NCBI GenBank assembly: GCA_964555675.1
Contig: CAZKTU010000316.1
Location: forward strand, 1 to 6,634
Reading direction: 5' to 3'
Source: CAIWXH01 sp964555675
GTDB taxonomy: Bacteria; Chloroflexota; Chloroflexia; Chloroflexales; Chloroflexaceae
DNA length: 6,634 bases
In this document: positions 1 to 5,688 of the stretch, piece after piece
How the letters are laid out: each line of letters begins with the position of its first letter
Position numbering within the stretch: the stretch's first letter is position 1
Position numbers and translations under genes: made by a program
Notes under the pieces: model-generated
Database searches by the model: none
What the model saw: only the letters and a program-made list of their open reading frames with translations
What the model was told of the DNA's origin: nothing

Positions 1-9
1 TGATGCTCC

Positions 10-1074
10 CTAGCTGTACAGGCTGGCGACGGTCACGGCCTCGCCGTCGCGCGCGGCGGAACGATAGGCGGCGTCGAGCAATTCGACGCTGCGCAGGCCG
101 GCCTCGGGCGGCGAGCCGTTGGCGGCGCGCCCCAGGGCGACCTCGACCAGGTTGTGGGCCGGGGCGAAGCGCGGGTAGGCCTGGGCCTCTGCGAGCGGCG
201 CGAGCTCGCGCCGGGCCTCGCCCGGGCCGCGGATCAGGCCGCTGTTGCGCACCAGGTCCAGCTCGACCGCGCCGTCCTCGCAGTGGATCTGCAGGTCGAA
301 CCGGCGATGGATGCCGTTGCCGGTGCCCCCGACGACGCCCAGGGCGCCCCCGGCGAAGGCCACCGTCGCGCTGTCTACCAGGTCGAGGGCGAGGCCGTGG
401 TTGTGCATCAGGGCCAGCACCCGCTCGGCGCGCAGCCCGCTGACGAAGAACAGCGCCCCGGTGGAGTGGGTCAATTGGAGGTGGCCCATACCGCCCCCCG
501 AGTCTTCGGGGCGGCTGTAGACGGCGCCCGGGCCGTGGACGGGGTAGGCGCCCGCGCGCTCGGAGCCGTCGCGGCCCCGCAGCAGCTCGATGATGTGCGA
601 GCTGAAGGTGCAGCAGACATACTGCACCGCGCCGAGGCTGCCTGAGACCACGGCTTCGCGGGCGGCGAGGACGTGGGGCGAGTAGTGGTAGGGGTAGCCG
701 ACGATCAGCTCGCGGCCGCGGGCGGCGGCCAGCTCGATCAGCTCGCGGGCCTCGCGCGCGCGCAAGGTCATCGGCTTCTCGACCATGACATGCAGCCCCC
801 GCTCGAGGCAGTCGCGCACGATCGGGTAGTGGCTCGCGTGGCTCGTGGCGACGATAACGCCGTCCAGCCCTTCGGCGGCGAGCAGCGCGCTGTGGCTGCT
901 GTAGGTGCGGGGGCCGCCGCTGGCCTGGGCCGCGGCCGCCAGGCGGGTTGGGTCGGCGTCGCACAGGGCCACGAGGGTGGCCTCGGGGTGCTCGAGCAGG
1001 GCCGGGATATGGGTGTAGGTCGCCCACCAGCCCGTCCCGATGACCGCGATGCGCGCAGTCCGGCCGTCTCTCAT
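10..1074 (-). CDS. Gfo/Idh/MocA family NAD(P)-dependent oxidoreductase
   Basis: A 354-residue cytosolic dehydrogenase of the Gfo/Idh/MocA family, which oxidises or reduces hydroxyl/keto groups on sugars, inositols and related molecules. The N-terminal Rossmann fold shows IGTGWWA at residues 12-18 for dinucleotide binding and an acidic CDAD end of beta-2 at 38-41, which favours NAD. The family hallmark EKP is at 99-101. The C-terminal substrate domain has GGGMGHLQLTHSTGA at about 192-206, where the family usually has GGG...D.G.H..D; His202 fits the catalytic His, but the preceding Asp is absent. Length is normal. The ATG at 1074 is preceded by AAGGTGA with a 6-nt gap and by an extended -10 about 36 bp upstream. 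It diverges from the TauE-like transporter gene. Just after its stop the minus strand reads GGAG at the window edge, possibly the ribosome site of a next gene. The family is certain; the substrate is unknown. Confidence 0.93.
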   Translation of the reverse strand: MRDGRTARIAVIGTGWWATYTHIPALLEHPEATLVALCDADPTRLAAAAQASGGPRTYSSHSALLAAEGLDGVIVATSHASHYPIVRDCLERGLHVMVEKPMTLRAREARELIELAAARGRELIVGYPYHYSPHVLAAREAVVSGSLGAVQYVCCTFSSHIIELLRGRDGSERAGAYPVHGPGAVYSRPEDSGGGMGHLQLTHSTGALFFVSGLRAERVLALMHNHGLALDLVDSATVAFAGGALGVVGGTGNGIHRRFDLQIHCEDGAVELDLVRNSGLIRGPGEARRELAPLAEAQAYPRFAPAHNLVEVALGRAANGSPPEAGLRSVELLDAAYRSAARDGEAVTVASLYS

Positions 1075-1109
1075 AGCTCACCTTATGCTGTCAGGGCCGC
1101 GGAAGACCC

Positions 1110-1118
1110 AGTATACCA
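1110..1118 (-). promoter_or_regulatory. Extended -10 promoter element for the Gfo/Idh/MocA gene
   Basis: On the minus strand this reads TGG-TATACT, a near-consensus sigma-70 -10 hexamer with the TGn extension. The predicted start of transcription is near 1103, giving a leader of about 29 nt before the ATG at 1074. No good -35 lies 17 bp upstream (GGATCG), consistent with reliance on the extended -10. Confidence 0.6.
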
Positions 1119-1146
1119 CCCTCTGTCGAGCCCGATCCGGTTTTGG

Positions 1147-1155
1147 TGCTACACT
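1147..1155 (+). promoter_or_regulatory. Extended -10 promoter element for the TauE/SafE gene
   Basis: The plus strand reads TGC-TACACT, matching TGnTAnAnT. Transcription would begin near 1162, about 32 nt before the ATG at 1194. This element lies downstream of the in-frame TTG at 1143, which argues against that longer start. Its -35 position (about 1127-1132) is poor and adjoins the -35 position of the divergent oxidoreductase promoter, so the two promoters are back to back. Confidence 0.5.
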
Positions 1156-1158
1156 GGG

Positions 1159-1175
1159 GCGGCGGAAATCGCCGC
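1159..1175 (+). other. Perfect 6-bp GC hairpin at the start of the TauE/SafE leader
   Basis: GCGGCG at 1159-1164 pairs fully with CGCCGC at 1170-1175 around a GAAAT loop. It sits at the predicted transcription start, so it may form at the extreme 5' end of the mRNA. No Shine-Dalgarno sequence lies between it and the ATG at 1194. Short GC stems are common by chance at this base composition, so a role is uncertain. Confidence 0.3.
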
Positions 1176-1193
1176 GCTGGCCGGGCAAACCTT

Positions 1194-1934
1194 ATGTACC
1201 TCGAACCGTGGCAGTGGGTCCTGGGGGCCCTGGCTGCCTTTTTGATTGGGCTCACCAAGACAGGGATCAGCGGACTCGGCATCTTTGCGGTGGTGATCTT
1301 CGCCAGTGTCTTGCCGGCGCGCGAATCGGTCGGGATCGTGCTCGTCATCCTGGTCGCCGGCGACATCGTAGCGGTGAGCATGTACCGCCACGAGGCCCAC
1401 TGGGGCCATCTGCTGCCGCTCTTCCCCTGGGCCTTCGCCGGGGTCATCGTCGGGGCTCTGGCCACCGGCCGCCTGCCCGACCAGCTGGTGCGCCCGCTGA
1501 TCGGGGCGATCGTGGTGCTGCTCTCGCTGCTGCAAGTATTCCGCAGCAGCCGCCCCCAGCCCCTCTCCGAACAGCCCATGCCCGCCTGGGTCAGTCCCGT
1601 CGCGGGGCTGCTCGCGGGCTTCACAACCATGGTTGCCAACGCCGCCGGCCCGCTGATGGTGGTCTACCTGCTCGCGATGCGGCTCCCCAAGCTGGTCTTC
1701 GTGGGCACGGCGGCCTGGTTCTTCCTGGTGCTGAACCTCTTCAAGCTGCCCTTCAGCTACGGCCTCGGGCAGATCAGCGCCGACACCCTCGGCGTTAGCC
1801 TGCGGCTGGCGCCCTTTGCGATTATCGGCGCGCTGCTGGGCCGCCGGCTGATCAGGGGCATCGACCAGCGGGCCTTCGAGCTGATCGCGCTTGTGCTCAG
1901 CCTGCTGGCGGGGCTACGCCTGATCTTGCTCTGA
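1194..1934 (+). CDS. TauE/SafE family membrane transporter (putative sulfite/organosulfur or anion exporter)
   Basis: A 246-residue, strongly hydrophobic inner-membrane protein with about eight predicted membrane segments, near residues 8-20, 27-40, 45-63, 74-92, 100-116, 134-160, 166-184 and 201-246 (the last likely two helices). Both halves carry the family signature of a Gly-rich helix: GLTKTGISGLG at 19-29 and GLLAGFTTMVANAAGP at 138-153, the pseudo-twofold repeat typical of TauE/SafE (DUF81) proteins. Members export sulfite, sulfoacetate or other organic anions; the substrate here cannot be told, and no sulfur-metabolism gene is adjacent. Length is normal. I chose the ATG at 1194 because the in-frame TTG at 1143 precedes the predicted -10. 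The chosen start lacks a recognisable Shine-Dalgarno sequence. The gene ends 5 bp from the convergent epimerase gene. Confidence 0.88.
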   Translation: MYLEPWQWVLGALAAFLIGLTKTGISGLGIFAVVIFASVLPARESVGIVLVILVAGDIVAVSMYRHEAHWGHLLPLFPWAFAGVIVGALATGRLPDQLVRPLIGAIVVLLSLLQVFRSSRPQPLSEQPMPAWVSPVAGLLAGFTTMVANAAGPLMVVYLLAMRLPKLVFVGTAAWFFLVLNLFKLPFSYGLGQISADTLGVSLRLAPFAIIGALLGRRLIRGIDQRAFELIALVLSLLAGLRLILL

Positions 1935-1939
1935 GCCGG

Positions 1940-2650
1940 CTAGGCCACAGGCCGCGCCAGGGGCTCCCACCCCAGCAGCCGCCGCGCCTTGTCCATCTTC
2001 ATGATCCGCTGCTCGTAGTCGCCGCTGATCATGAAGGCCTCGAAGCCGCCACGATAGGCCAGGGCGGCCAGCAGCGCCCGCGCGACATCCGAGGCCGCGG
2101 TCGCGATCGTCGGCGTGCCGCGCCGCGTCTGGGCCAGCCACTCGTCGTCGGCGGTGGGGAAGCAGAGCCGCAGGGCGTTGGCGCTCATGCCGTAGGCCCG
2201 GGTGGCGTTGCGGCAGACTTCCTCGCCCAGGCGCTTGCTGAAGCCGTACAGGTCGCTGGCGTCCGGCGTGAGCTCTTCGTCGGGGAAGTAGCGCTGCATC
2301 AGGTCGCTGCCGTAGACCGACATGCTACTCGTATAGACTGCATGCCCGATCCCAGCTCGCTGCGCCGCCTCGAGGGCCAGGTAGACGCCCTTGACGTTGA
2401 CGTCGAGGTTCGAAATAATCCCCGCGTCGCTGTCGAAGACCTTCTCGCCCATAGCCATGTAGAGCACGGCCTCGGCGCCCTGCGCCGCATCAGAGAGCGC
2501 AGCCAGGTCCCCGACACTTCCGGCGACGTACTCCCACTGTGCGTCCGACGGCGGGCGCATGTCGAACACCCGCAGCGTATGCTGCTGCGCCAGCAACGGC
2601 AGGACCAGCCCGCCGACATAGCCCGAGCCGCCGACTACTAGCACCTTCAC
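1940..2650 (-). CDS. NAD(P)-dependent epimerase/dehydratase (extended SDR family)
   Basis: A 236-residue extended short-chain dehydrogenase/reductase. The start MKVLVVGGSGYVGG has the GxxGxxG motif at G7, G10 and G13. Asp30 at the end of beta-2 suggests NAD. The active site is visible as TSSMSVYG at 107-114 (Ser109) and YGFSK at 135-139 (Tyr135, Lys139). Family enzymes epimerise, dehydrate or oxidise sugars, often nucleotide-linked. At 236 residues it is shorter than UDP-glucose 4-epimerase (about 340), so the C-terminal substrate domain is small; uronate-dehydrogenase-like or other free-sugar enzymes are possible. The GTG at 2650 was chosen because GAGAGG lies 5 nt upstream, the glycine motif then sits at the N-terminus, and an upstream in-frame TTG at 2701 precedes the -10. 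It follows the araC-type gene on the same strand after 59 bp and has its own promoter. Substrate unknown. Confidence 0.9.
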   Translation of the reverse strand: MKVLVVGGSGYVGGLVLPLLAQQHTLRVFDMRPPSDAQWEYVAGSVGDLAALSDAAQGAEAVLYMAMGEKVFDSDAGIISNLDVNVKGVYLALEAAQRAGIGHAVYTSSMSVYGSDLMQRYFPDEELTPDASDLYGFSKRLGEEVCRNATRAYGMSANALRLCFPTADDEWLAQTRRGTPTIATAASDVARALLAALAYRGGFEAFMISGDYEQRIMKMDKARRLLGWEPLARPVA

Positions 2651-2655
2651 GATAA

Positions 2656-2661
2656 CCTCTC
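2656..2661 (-). promoter_or_regulatory. Ribosome binding site deciding the epimerase GTG start
   Basis: The minus strand reads GAGAGG, 5 nt before the GTG at 2650. It supports the GTG rather than the upstream TTG at 2701 as start. Confidence 0.6.
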
Positions 2662-2691
2662 GCCTATTGCCACCCCTCGCTACGTGCGCCG

Positions 2692-2700
2692 AGTATAGCA
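2692..2700 (-). promoter_or_regulatory. Extended -10 promoter element for the epimerase gene
   Basis: The minus strand reads TGC-TATACT. Transcription would start near 2685, leaving a leader of about 35 nt to the GTG at 2650. It lies in the 59-bp gap after the araC-type gene, so the epimerase can be expressed independently. The word TGCGCC occurs on the plus strand on both sides of the element (2685-2690 and 2704-2709). The -35 region is poor. Confidence 0.55.
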
Positions 2701-2709
2701 CGCTGCGCC

Positions 2710-3561
2710 TTATGCGCCCCCGGCGGCGCGCAGGGTGGCGCGATAGGCCCCTGGCGCCATGCCGCAGAGCGCCTTGAAGGCGCTGTAGAAGCGACTGGCC
2801 GAGCCGAAGCCCGCCATCAGCCCAATCTCGACCACGCCCAGCTCGCTCGTCGCCAGCAACTCCTGGGCGTGGGCGACGCGATACTGGGTCAGGTAGCTCA
2901 TCACGCTCACGCCATAGGTGTCGCGGAAGCGTTGCATCGCGTAGTGCGGGTGCAGACCGACATGGGCCGCGATCTGGGCCACGCTCAGCGGCTGCTGGTG
3001 GTGTTCGACGATGAAGCGGGCCATGCGCTCGGCCGGCCCGCCCCGCCGCTCGGGCGCCCCCGGGCCCTGCTCGCCCGCCCCGAGCTGCAGGGCGAAGCGG
3101 CGCAGCAGGGCCTCGAGCTCGAGCCTGACGATCAGCTGGCGCTCGGCGTCCCCGCCCGCAATATCGCGGTGCCAGCCCGCGATCTGATGCGCGGCGGCGT
3201 CGGCCACAGCGGGGTGGCGGCAGGTCAGGGCCGCGCCCCTGAGGATCGGCTGGCTCAGCGAGTTGGGCAGGCGCCAGCTCAGGAAGTGGGCCAGGGGCAG
3301 CGTCACCCAGTGCAGCAGCGGCGCGCCGTCGCCGGCGACGAGCAGCTGGTGGGGGCGCGCCGCCCAGAACAGACAGAGGTCGCCGGCCGTCAGCGCCAGC
3401 TCCTGGTCGCCAAAGCGATAGCTGCAGGCGCCGCGCACCAGATAGTTGAGCTCGATATCGTTATGGCGGTGGGCCGCGCCCATGCTCACGGGCAGGCCGC
3501 ACCAGGCGGCCAGCCCGAAGCTCGCGTCGTCCCTCACCGCCGGCCCGCGCGGTCGCTTCAT
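2710..3561 (-). CDS. AraC-family transcriptional regulator, MelR-like
   Basis: A 283-residue DNA-binding regulator. The N-terminal cupin sensor domain has HRHNDIELNYLVRG at 31-44 and DLCLFWAARPHQL at 61-73. The latter, with LPLAHFLSWRL at 88-98, resembles from memory the corresponding parts of E. coli MelR, the melibiose activator. The C-terminal AraC domain runs from about 178 to 275: first helix-turn-helix around LSVAQIAAHVGLHPHYAMQRF (192-212), second around VVEIGLMAGFGSASRFYSAFK (243-263), and the closing GMAPGAYR at 267-274. I chose the ATG at 3561: the in-frame ATG at 3603 overlaps a predicted -10, and codons between the two lack the high third-position GC of the gene. The chosen start has only a weak ribosome site, so 3603 (297 aa) remains possible. 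It diverges from the PhyH gene, its likely target, and is followed by the epimerase gene. Confidence 0.9.
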   Translation of the reverse strand: MKRPRGPAVRDDASFGLAAWCGLPVSMGAAHRHNDIELNYLVRGACSYRFGDQELALTAGDLCLFWAARPHQLLVAGDGAPLLHWVTLPLAHFLSWRLPNSLSQPILRGAALTCRHPAVADAAAHQIAGWHRDIAGGDAERQLIVRLELEALLRRFALQLGAGEQGPGAPERRGGPAERMARFIVEHHQQPLSVAQIAAHVGLHPHYAMQRFRDTYGVSVMSYLTQYRVAHAQELLATSELGVVEIGLMAGFGSASRFYSAFKALCGMAPGAYRATLRAAGGA

Positions 3562-3568
3562 CGGAGGA

Positions 3569-3596
3569 TCCGGCAAAGATAGGCGATATTCCGGCA
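3569..3596 (+). promoter_or_regulatory. Candidate AraC-type operator: TCCGGCA direct repeat, 21-bp period
   Basis: TCCGGCA occurs at 3569-3575 and again at 3590-3596, same orientation, 21 bp apart (two helical turns). AraC-family dimers commonly bind direct repeats in this register, as at araI1-I2. Relative to the predicted PhyH start of transcription (about 3631) the copies centre near -59 and -38, so the nearer copy adjoins a poor -35 region, the arrangement of a class II activator site. The same copy covers the predicted start of araC transcription (about 3592), which would allow self-repression. The repeat is seen directly; its role is inferred. Confidence 0.5.
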
Positions 3597-3598
3597 CG

Positions 3599-3607
3599 AT
3601 CATACCA
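3599..3607 (-). promoter_or_regulatory. Extended -10 promoter element for the araC-type gene
   Basis: The minus strand reads TGG-TATGAT, one mismatch from the consensus hexamer and with the TGn extension. Transcription would begin near 3592, giving a leader of about 31 nt to the ATG at 3561. The ATG at 3603-3601 lies within this hexamer. The element sits where the -35 region of the divergent PhyH promoter would be, so the two promoters should exclude one another. Confidence 0.5.
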
Positions 3608-3615
3608 CATGCACC

Positions 3616-3624
3616 TGCTAGAGT
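3616..3624 (+). promoter_or_regulatory. Extended -10 promoter element for the PhyH-family gene
   Basis: The plus strand reads TGC-TAGAGT, matching TGnTAnAnT. Transcription would start near 3631, leaving a leader of about 53 nt to the GTG at 3684. The -35 position at 3596-3601 (ACGATC) is far from consensus and adjoins the nearer TCCGGCA copy, suggesting an activator-dependent promoter. Confidence 0.45.
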
Positions 3625-3641
3625 CGCCCCATAACGACGCA

Positions 3642-3660
3642 GCGGCGCGCCGTGCGCCGC
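3642..3660 (+). other. 7-bp GC hairpin in the PhyH-family leader
   Basis: GCGGCGC at 3642-3648 pairs perfectly with GCGCCGC at 3654-3660 around a 5-nt GCCGT loop. It lies in the predicted untranslated leader, 8 nt before the Shine-Dalgarno sequence. No run of T follows, so it is not an ordinary terminator. It may affect mRNA stability or translation, or be a chance result of high GC. Confidence 0.3.
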
Positions 3661-3668
3661 CCGCCTCA

Positions 3669-3676
3669 GAGAGGAG
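3669..3676 (+). promoter_or_regulatory. Ribosome binding site deciding the PhyH-family GTG start
   Basis: GAGAGGAG, a strong Shine-Dalgarno sequence, ends 7 nt before the GTG at 3684. It supports this GTG over the in-frame ATG at 3609, which lies upstream of the predicted -10. Confidence 0.7.
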
Positions 3677-3683
3677 CGAAAAC

Positions 3684-4631
3684 GTGCCGACACCGTCCGC
3701 AACAGCCCTCGAGACCCCCGTGGCGCCCGGCCGGACGCCGTACCACCTGACCGAGGAGCAGATCAGCTTCTTCGACGCGAACGGCTACCTGGTGCTGCGC
3801 GACTGGATCCCCGCCGAGCAGCTCGCCCGGCTGCAGCGCGCCGGCGAGGCCTGGATCGCCGACGGCGAGCGCCTCTCGCCCGCCACGGCCGGCAATGACT
3901 ATAACTTTGCGGCCCGCCCCGAGGGTCCGGCCCTCTTCCGGGTCAACTACCTGCACAATAAGGGCCAGGCGGCCTCCCTCGAGCTGCTCGGCTCGCCCCA
4001 GGTGCTCGCGGTGGCCGAGAGCCTCTGCGGCCCGAACTTCGTGCCGACCTACGAGTCGCTCGTCTTCAAGCAAGAGGGCGACGGCGAGAAGATCCCCTGG
4101 CACCAGGACGCGGTGCAGCCGACCAACAACTACCGCATCTTCAACTTCGACCTCTACCTCGACCCCTCGCTCAGTGGCGCCGGCGCCCTGCGGGTGATCC
4201 CCGGCACCCAGAAGGCGCGCCAGGATATCTGCGCGATCTCCGACACCTATGGCTGGGACCACCCCGACGCGATCGAGGTCGAGATGCAGCCCGGCGACGT
4301 GCTGCTGCACAATGTGATGGTCGTCCACGGCTCGCCCCAGACCGTCGGCAAGCAGCTGCGCCGCACGATCTACTACGAGTTCCGCCCCGCCGAGGAGATT
4401 ATCGCCGACGGCCCCTGGGACCGCGACTGGATCGAGCGGCGCATGCGCCTCGTGCCCCTGGGCCTGGCGGCCCACGCCCGGGCCTACCCCGAGGCCGAGC
4501 AGTTCGACTGGCGCGTCGCCGAGAGCTTCCGCCCCGCCGCCCTCGACTCAGAGGCCGCCGAGCTCAAGGTCGCCCACGAGGTGCATATGAGCGGCGCCTA
4601 CTGCAGCGCCGGCGACGCCGGCCGGGCCTAA
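3684..4631 (+). CDS. Phytanoyl-CoA dioxygenase (PhyH) family Fe(II)/2-oxoglutarate oxygenase
   Basis: A 315-residue cytosolic non-haem iron oxygenase that would hydroxylate a small molecule using 2-oxoglutarate and oxygen. The start FFDANGYLVLRDWIP at 29-43 is typical of PhyH proteins. The metal triad is visible: WHQD gives His140 and Asp142, and VVHGSP gives His215. Arg226, 11 residues after the last His, is placed as in human PhyH to bind the 2-oxoglutarate carboxylate. Lys129 (VFKQEG) is a further candidate 2-oxoglutarate contact. GALRVIPGTQ at 167-176 is also conserved in the family. The active site looks intact and length is normal. The start is the GTG at 3684 because of a strong Shine-Dalgarno sequence. 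It diverges from a MelR-like regulator, with a candidate operator between. Bacterial members act on varied substrates (ectoine, mitomycin-type or other secondary metabolites, sugar-like compounds); none can be named here. Confidence 0.92.
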   Translation: MPTPSATALETPVAPGRTPYHLTEEQISFFDANGYLVLRDWIPAEQLARLQRAGEAWIADGERLSPATAGNDYNFAARPEGPALFRVNYLHNKGQAASLELLGSPQVLAVAESLCGPNFVPTYESLVFKQEGDGEKIPWHQDAVQPTNNYRIFNFDLYLDPSLSGAGALRVIPGTQKARQDICAISDTYGWDHPDAIEVEMQPGDVLLHNVMVVHGSPQTVGKQLRRTIYYEFRPAEEIIADGPWDRDWIERRMRLVPLGLAAHARAYPEAEQFDWRVAESFRPAALDSEAAELKVAHEVHMSGAYCSAGDAGRA

Positions 4632-4648
4632 ATGCTCGCCAGCCATGC

Positions 4649-4677
4649 TTGCGACCCGCGGCGCCGCCTGTTATAGT
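4649..4677 (+). promoter_or_regulatory. Sigma-70-type promoter for the aldo/keto reductase-tam operon
   Basis: TTGCGA at 4649-4654, a 17-bp spacer, and TATAGT at 4672-4677, with a TG at 4669-4670 forming an extended -10. This is the best full promoter in the window. Transcription would begin near 4684, about 54 nt before the ATG at 4738. A 5-bp GCCCC/GGGGC hairpin (4704-4716) precedes the ribosome site in the leader. Confidence 0.65.
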
Positions 4678-4737
4678 GCGGCCACCGCCGCATGCGCGCG
4701 CCGGCCCCGCCGGGGCGGCTCGCAAGGAGCCCGGGTC

Positions 4738-5673
4738 ATGGAGTATGTCACCCTCGGCAAGACGGGCGTGCCGGTCAGCGTCCTGGGCCTGGGCTGCGGC
4801 GGCCACAGCCGCCTCGGCCAGCGCACCGGCGCGAGCGAGGAAGAGTCGGCGCAGCTCGTGCGACGCGCCCTCGCCCTCGGCGTCACCTTCGTCGACACCG
4901 CCGAGGCCTACGGCACCGAGGCGATCGTCGGGCGCGCCCTGCGCGAAGAGCGCCGCGAGCGCGTCGTGCTCTCGACCAAGAAGGCGCCCGCTTCAGACGG
5001 GCGCCTGATCAGCGCCGCCGAGCTCGTGCACGGGCTGGAGGCCAGCCTCGCGCGCCTGCAGACCGATTATGTCGACGTCTACCACCTCCACGGGGTGCGC
5101 GCCGAGCAGTACGACCACGCCGTCGCCGAGCTGCTGCCCGCCCTGCTGCGCCTGCGCGAGGCGGGCAAGCTCCGCTTCATCGGGATCACCGAGGCCTTCG
5201 GGGGCGATACCGGCCACCAGATGCTCGCCCGGGCCGTCCACGACGAGCACTGGGACGTGGTGATGGTGGGCTTCAACATCCTCAACCAGTCGGCCCGCGA
5301 GCGCGTTCTGGCCGAGACGACGCGCCGCGGGACGGGCGTCCTGGGCATGTTCGCCGTGCGCGACGCCCTCAGCCGCCCCGATAAGCTGCGCGCGACCATC
5401 GACGAGCTCGTCGGCCAGGGCCTGCTCGACCCCGCCGGGCTCGACCGCGAGGACCCCCTCGGCTTCGTCCGCGCGGCGGCCCAGAGCCTCCCCGACGCGG
5501 CCTACCGCTTCTGCCGCGCCGAGCCCGGCATCCACGTCGTGCTGAGCGGGACCGGCAACATCCAGCACCTCGAGGCGAATGTCGCCTCCATCCTCAGGCC
5601 GCCGCTGCCCGCGGAGGTGCGCGCCCGCTTGGTCGAGCTATTCGAGGGCGTAGACACGGTCTCGGGCCAATAG
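4738..5673 (+). CDS. Aldo/keto reductase family oxidoreductase
   Basis: A 311-residue cytosolic NAD(P)H-dependent reductase with a TIM-barrel fold, reducing aldehydes or ketones to alcohols, or the reverse. It begins MEYVTLGKTGVPVSVLGLGCGG, as usual for the family. The catalytic tetrad is visible: Asp53 and Tyr58 in FVDTAEAYG, Lys81 in LSTKK, and His118 in DYVDVYHLHG. Near the C-terminus VLSGTGNIQHLEANVAS is the cofactor phosphate/adenine-binding region. Length is close to the usual 300-340. The ATG at 4738 has AAGGAG at 4724-4729, 8 nt upstream, and a good promoter lies further upstream. An in-frame ATG at 4645 is rejected because it precedes the -35. The tam gene follows after 15 bp, so the two are probably cotranscribed. 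The family is certain; substrate and coenzyme preference are not known. Confidence 0.93.
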   Translation: MEYVTLGKTGVPVSVLGLGCGGHSRLGQRTGASEEESAQLVRRALALGVTFVDTAEAYGTEAIVGRALREERRERVVLSTKKAPASDGRLISAAELVHGLEASLARLQTDYVDVYHLHGVRAEQYDHAVAELLPALLRLREAGKLRFIGITEAFGGDTGHQMLARAVHDEHWDVVMVGFNILNQSARERVLAETTRRGTGVLGMFAVRDALSRPDKLRATIDELVGQGLLDPAGLDREDPLGFVRAAAQSLPDAAYRFCRAEPGIHVVLSGTGNIQHLEANVASILRPPLPAEVRARLVELFEGVDTVSGQ

Positions 5674-5688
5674 CGAAGGAGCCGCCAC

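Noticed and set aside
1135..1140. ATCCGG in the transporter promoter as a third regulator site related to TCCGGCA
   Set aside because: Only six bases match, the copy is single, and the final CA of the repeat is missing. Chance is sufficient in a GC-rich window.
2331..2340. GTATAGACT within the epimerase gene as an internal -10 element
   Set aside because: It lacks the TGn extension, has no -35, and no start codon or gene is placed to use it.
3666..4475. Long open frame of 269 codons on the minus strand, antisense to the PhyH-family gene
   Set aside because: Its translation is low-complexity and Val/Gly/Ala/Leu-rich with no family motif. Such antisense frames are expected opposite high-GC genes with GC-biased third positions.
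4608..4622. GCCGGC-GAC-GCCGGC hairpin near the end of the PhyH-family gene as a terminator
   Set aside because: It lies inside the coding sequence, the stem half is a self-complementary GC word common at this composition, and no T-run follows.
4993..5568. Minus-strand open frame of 191 codons inside the aldo/keto reductase gene
   Set aside because: It is a shadow of a gene with a complete catalytic tetrad, and shows no recognisable domain or ribosome site.
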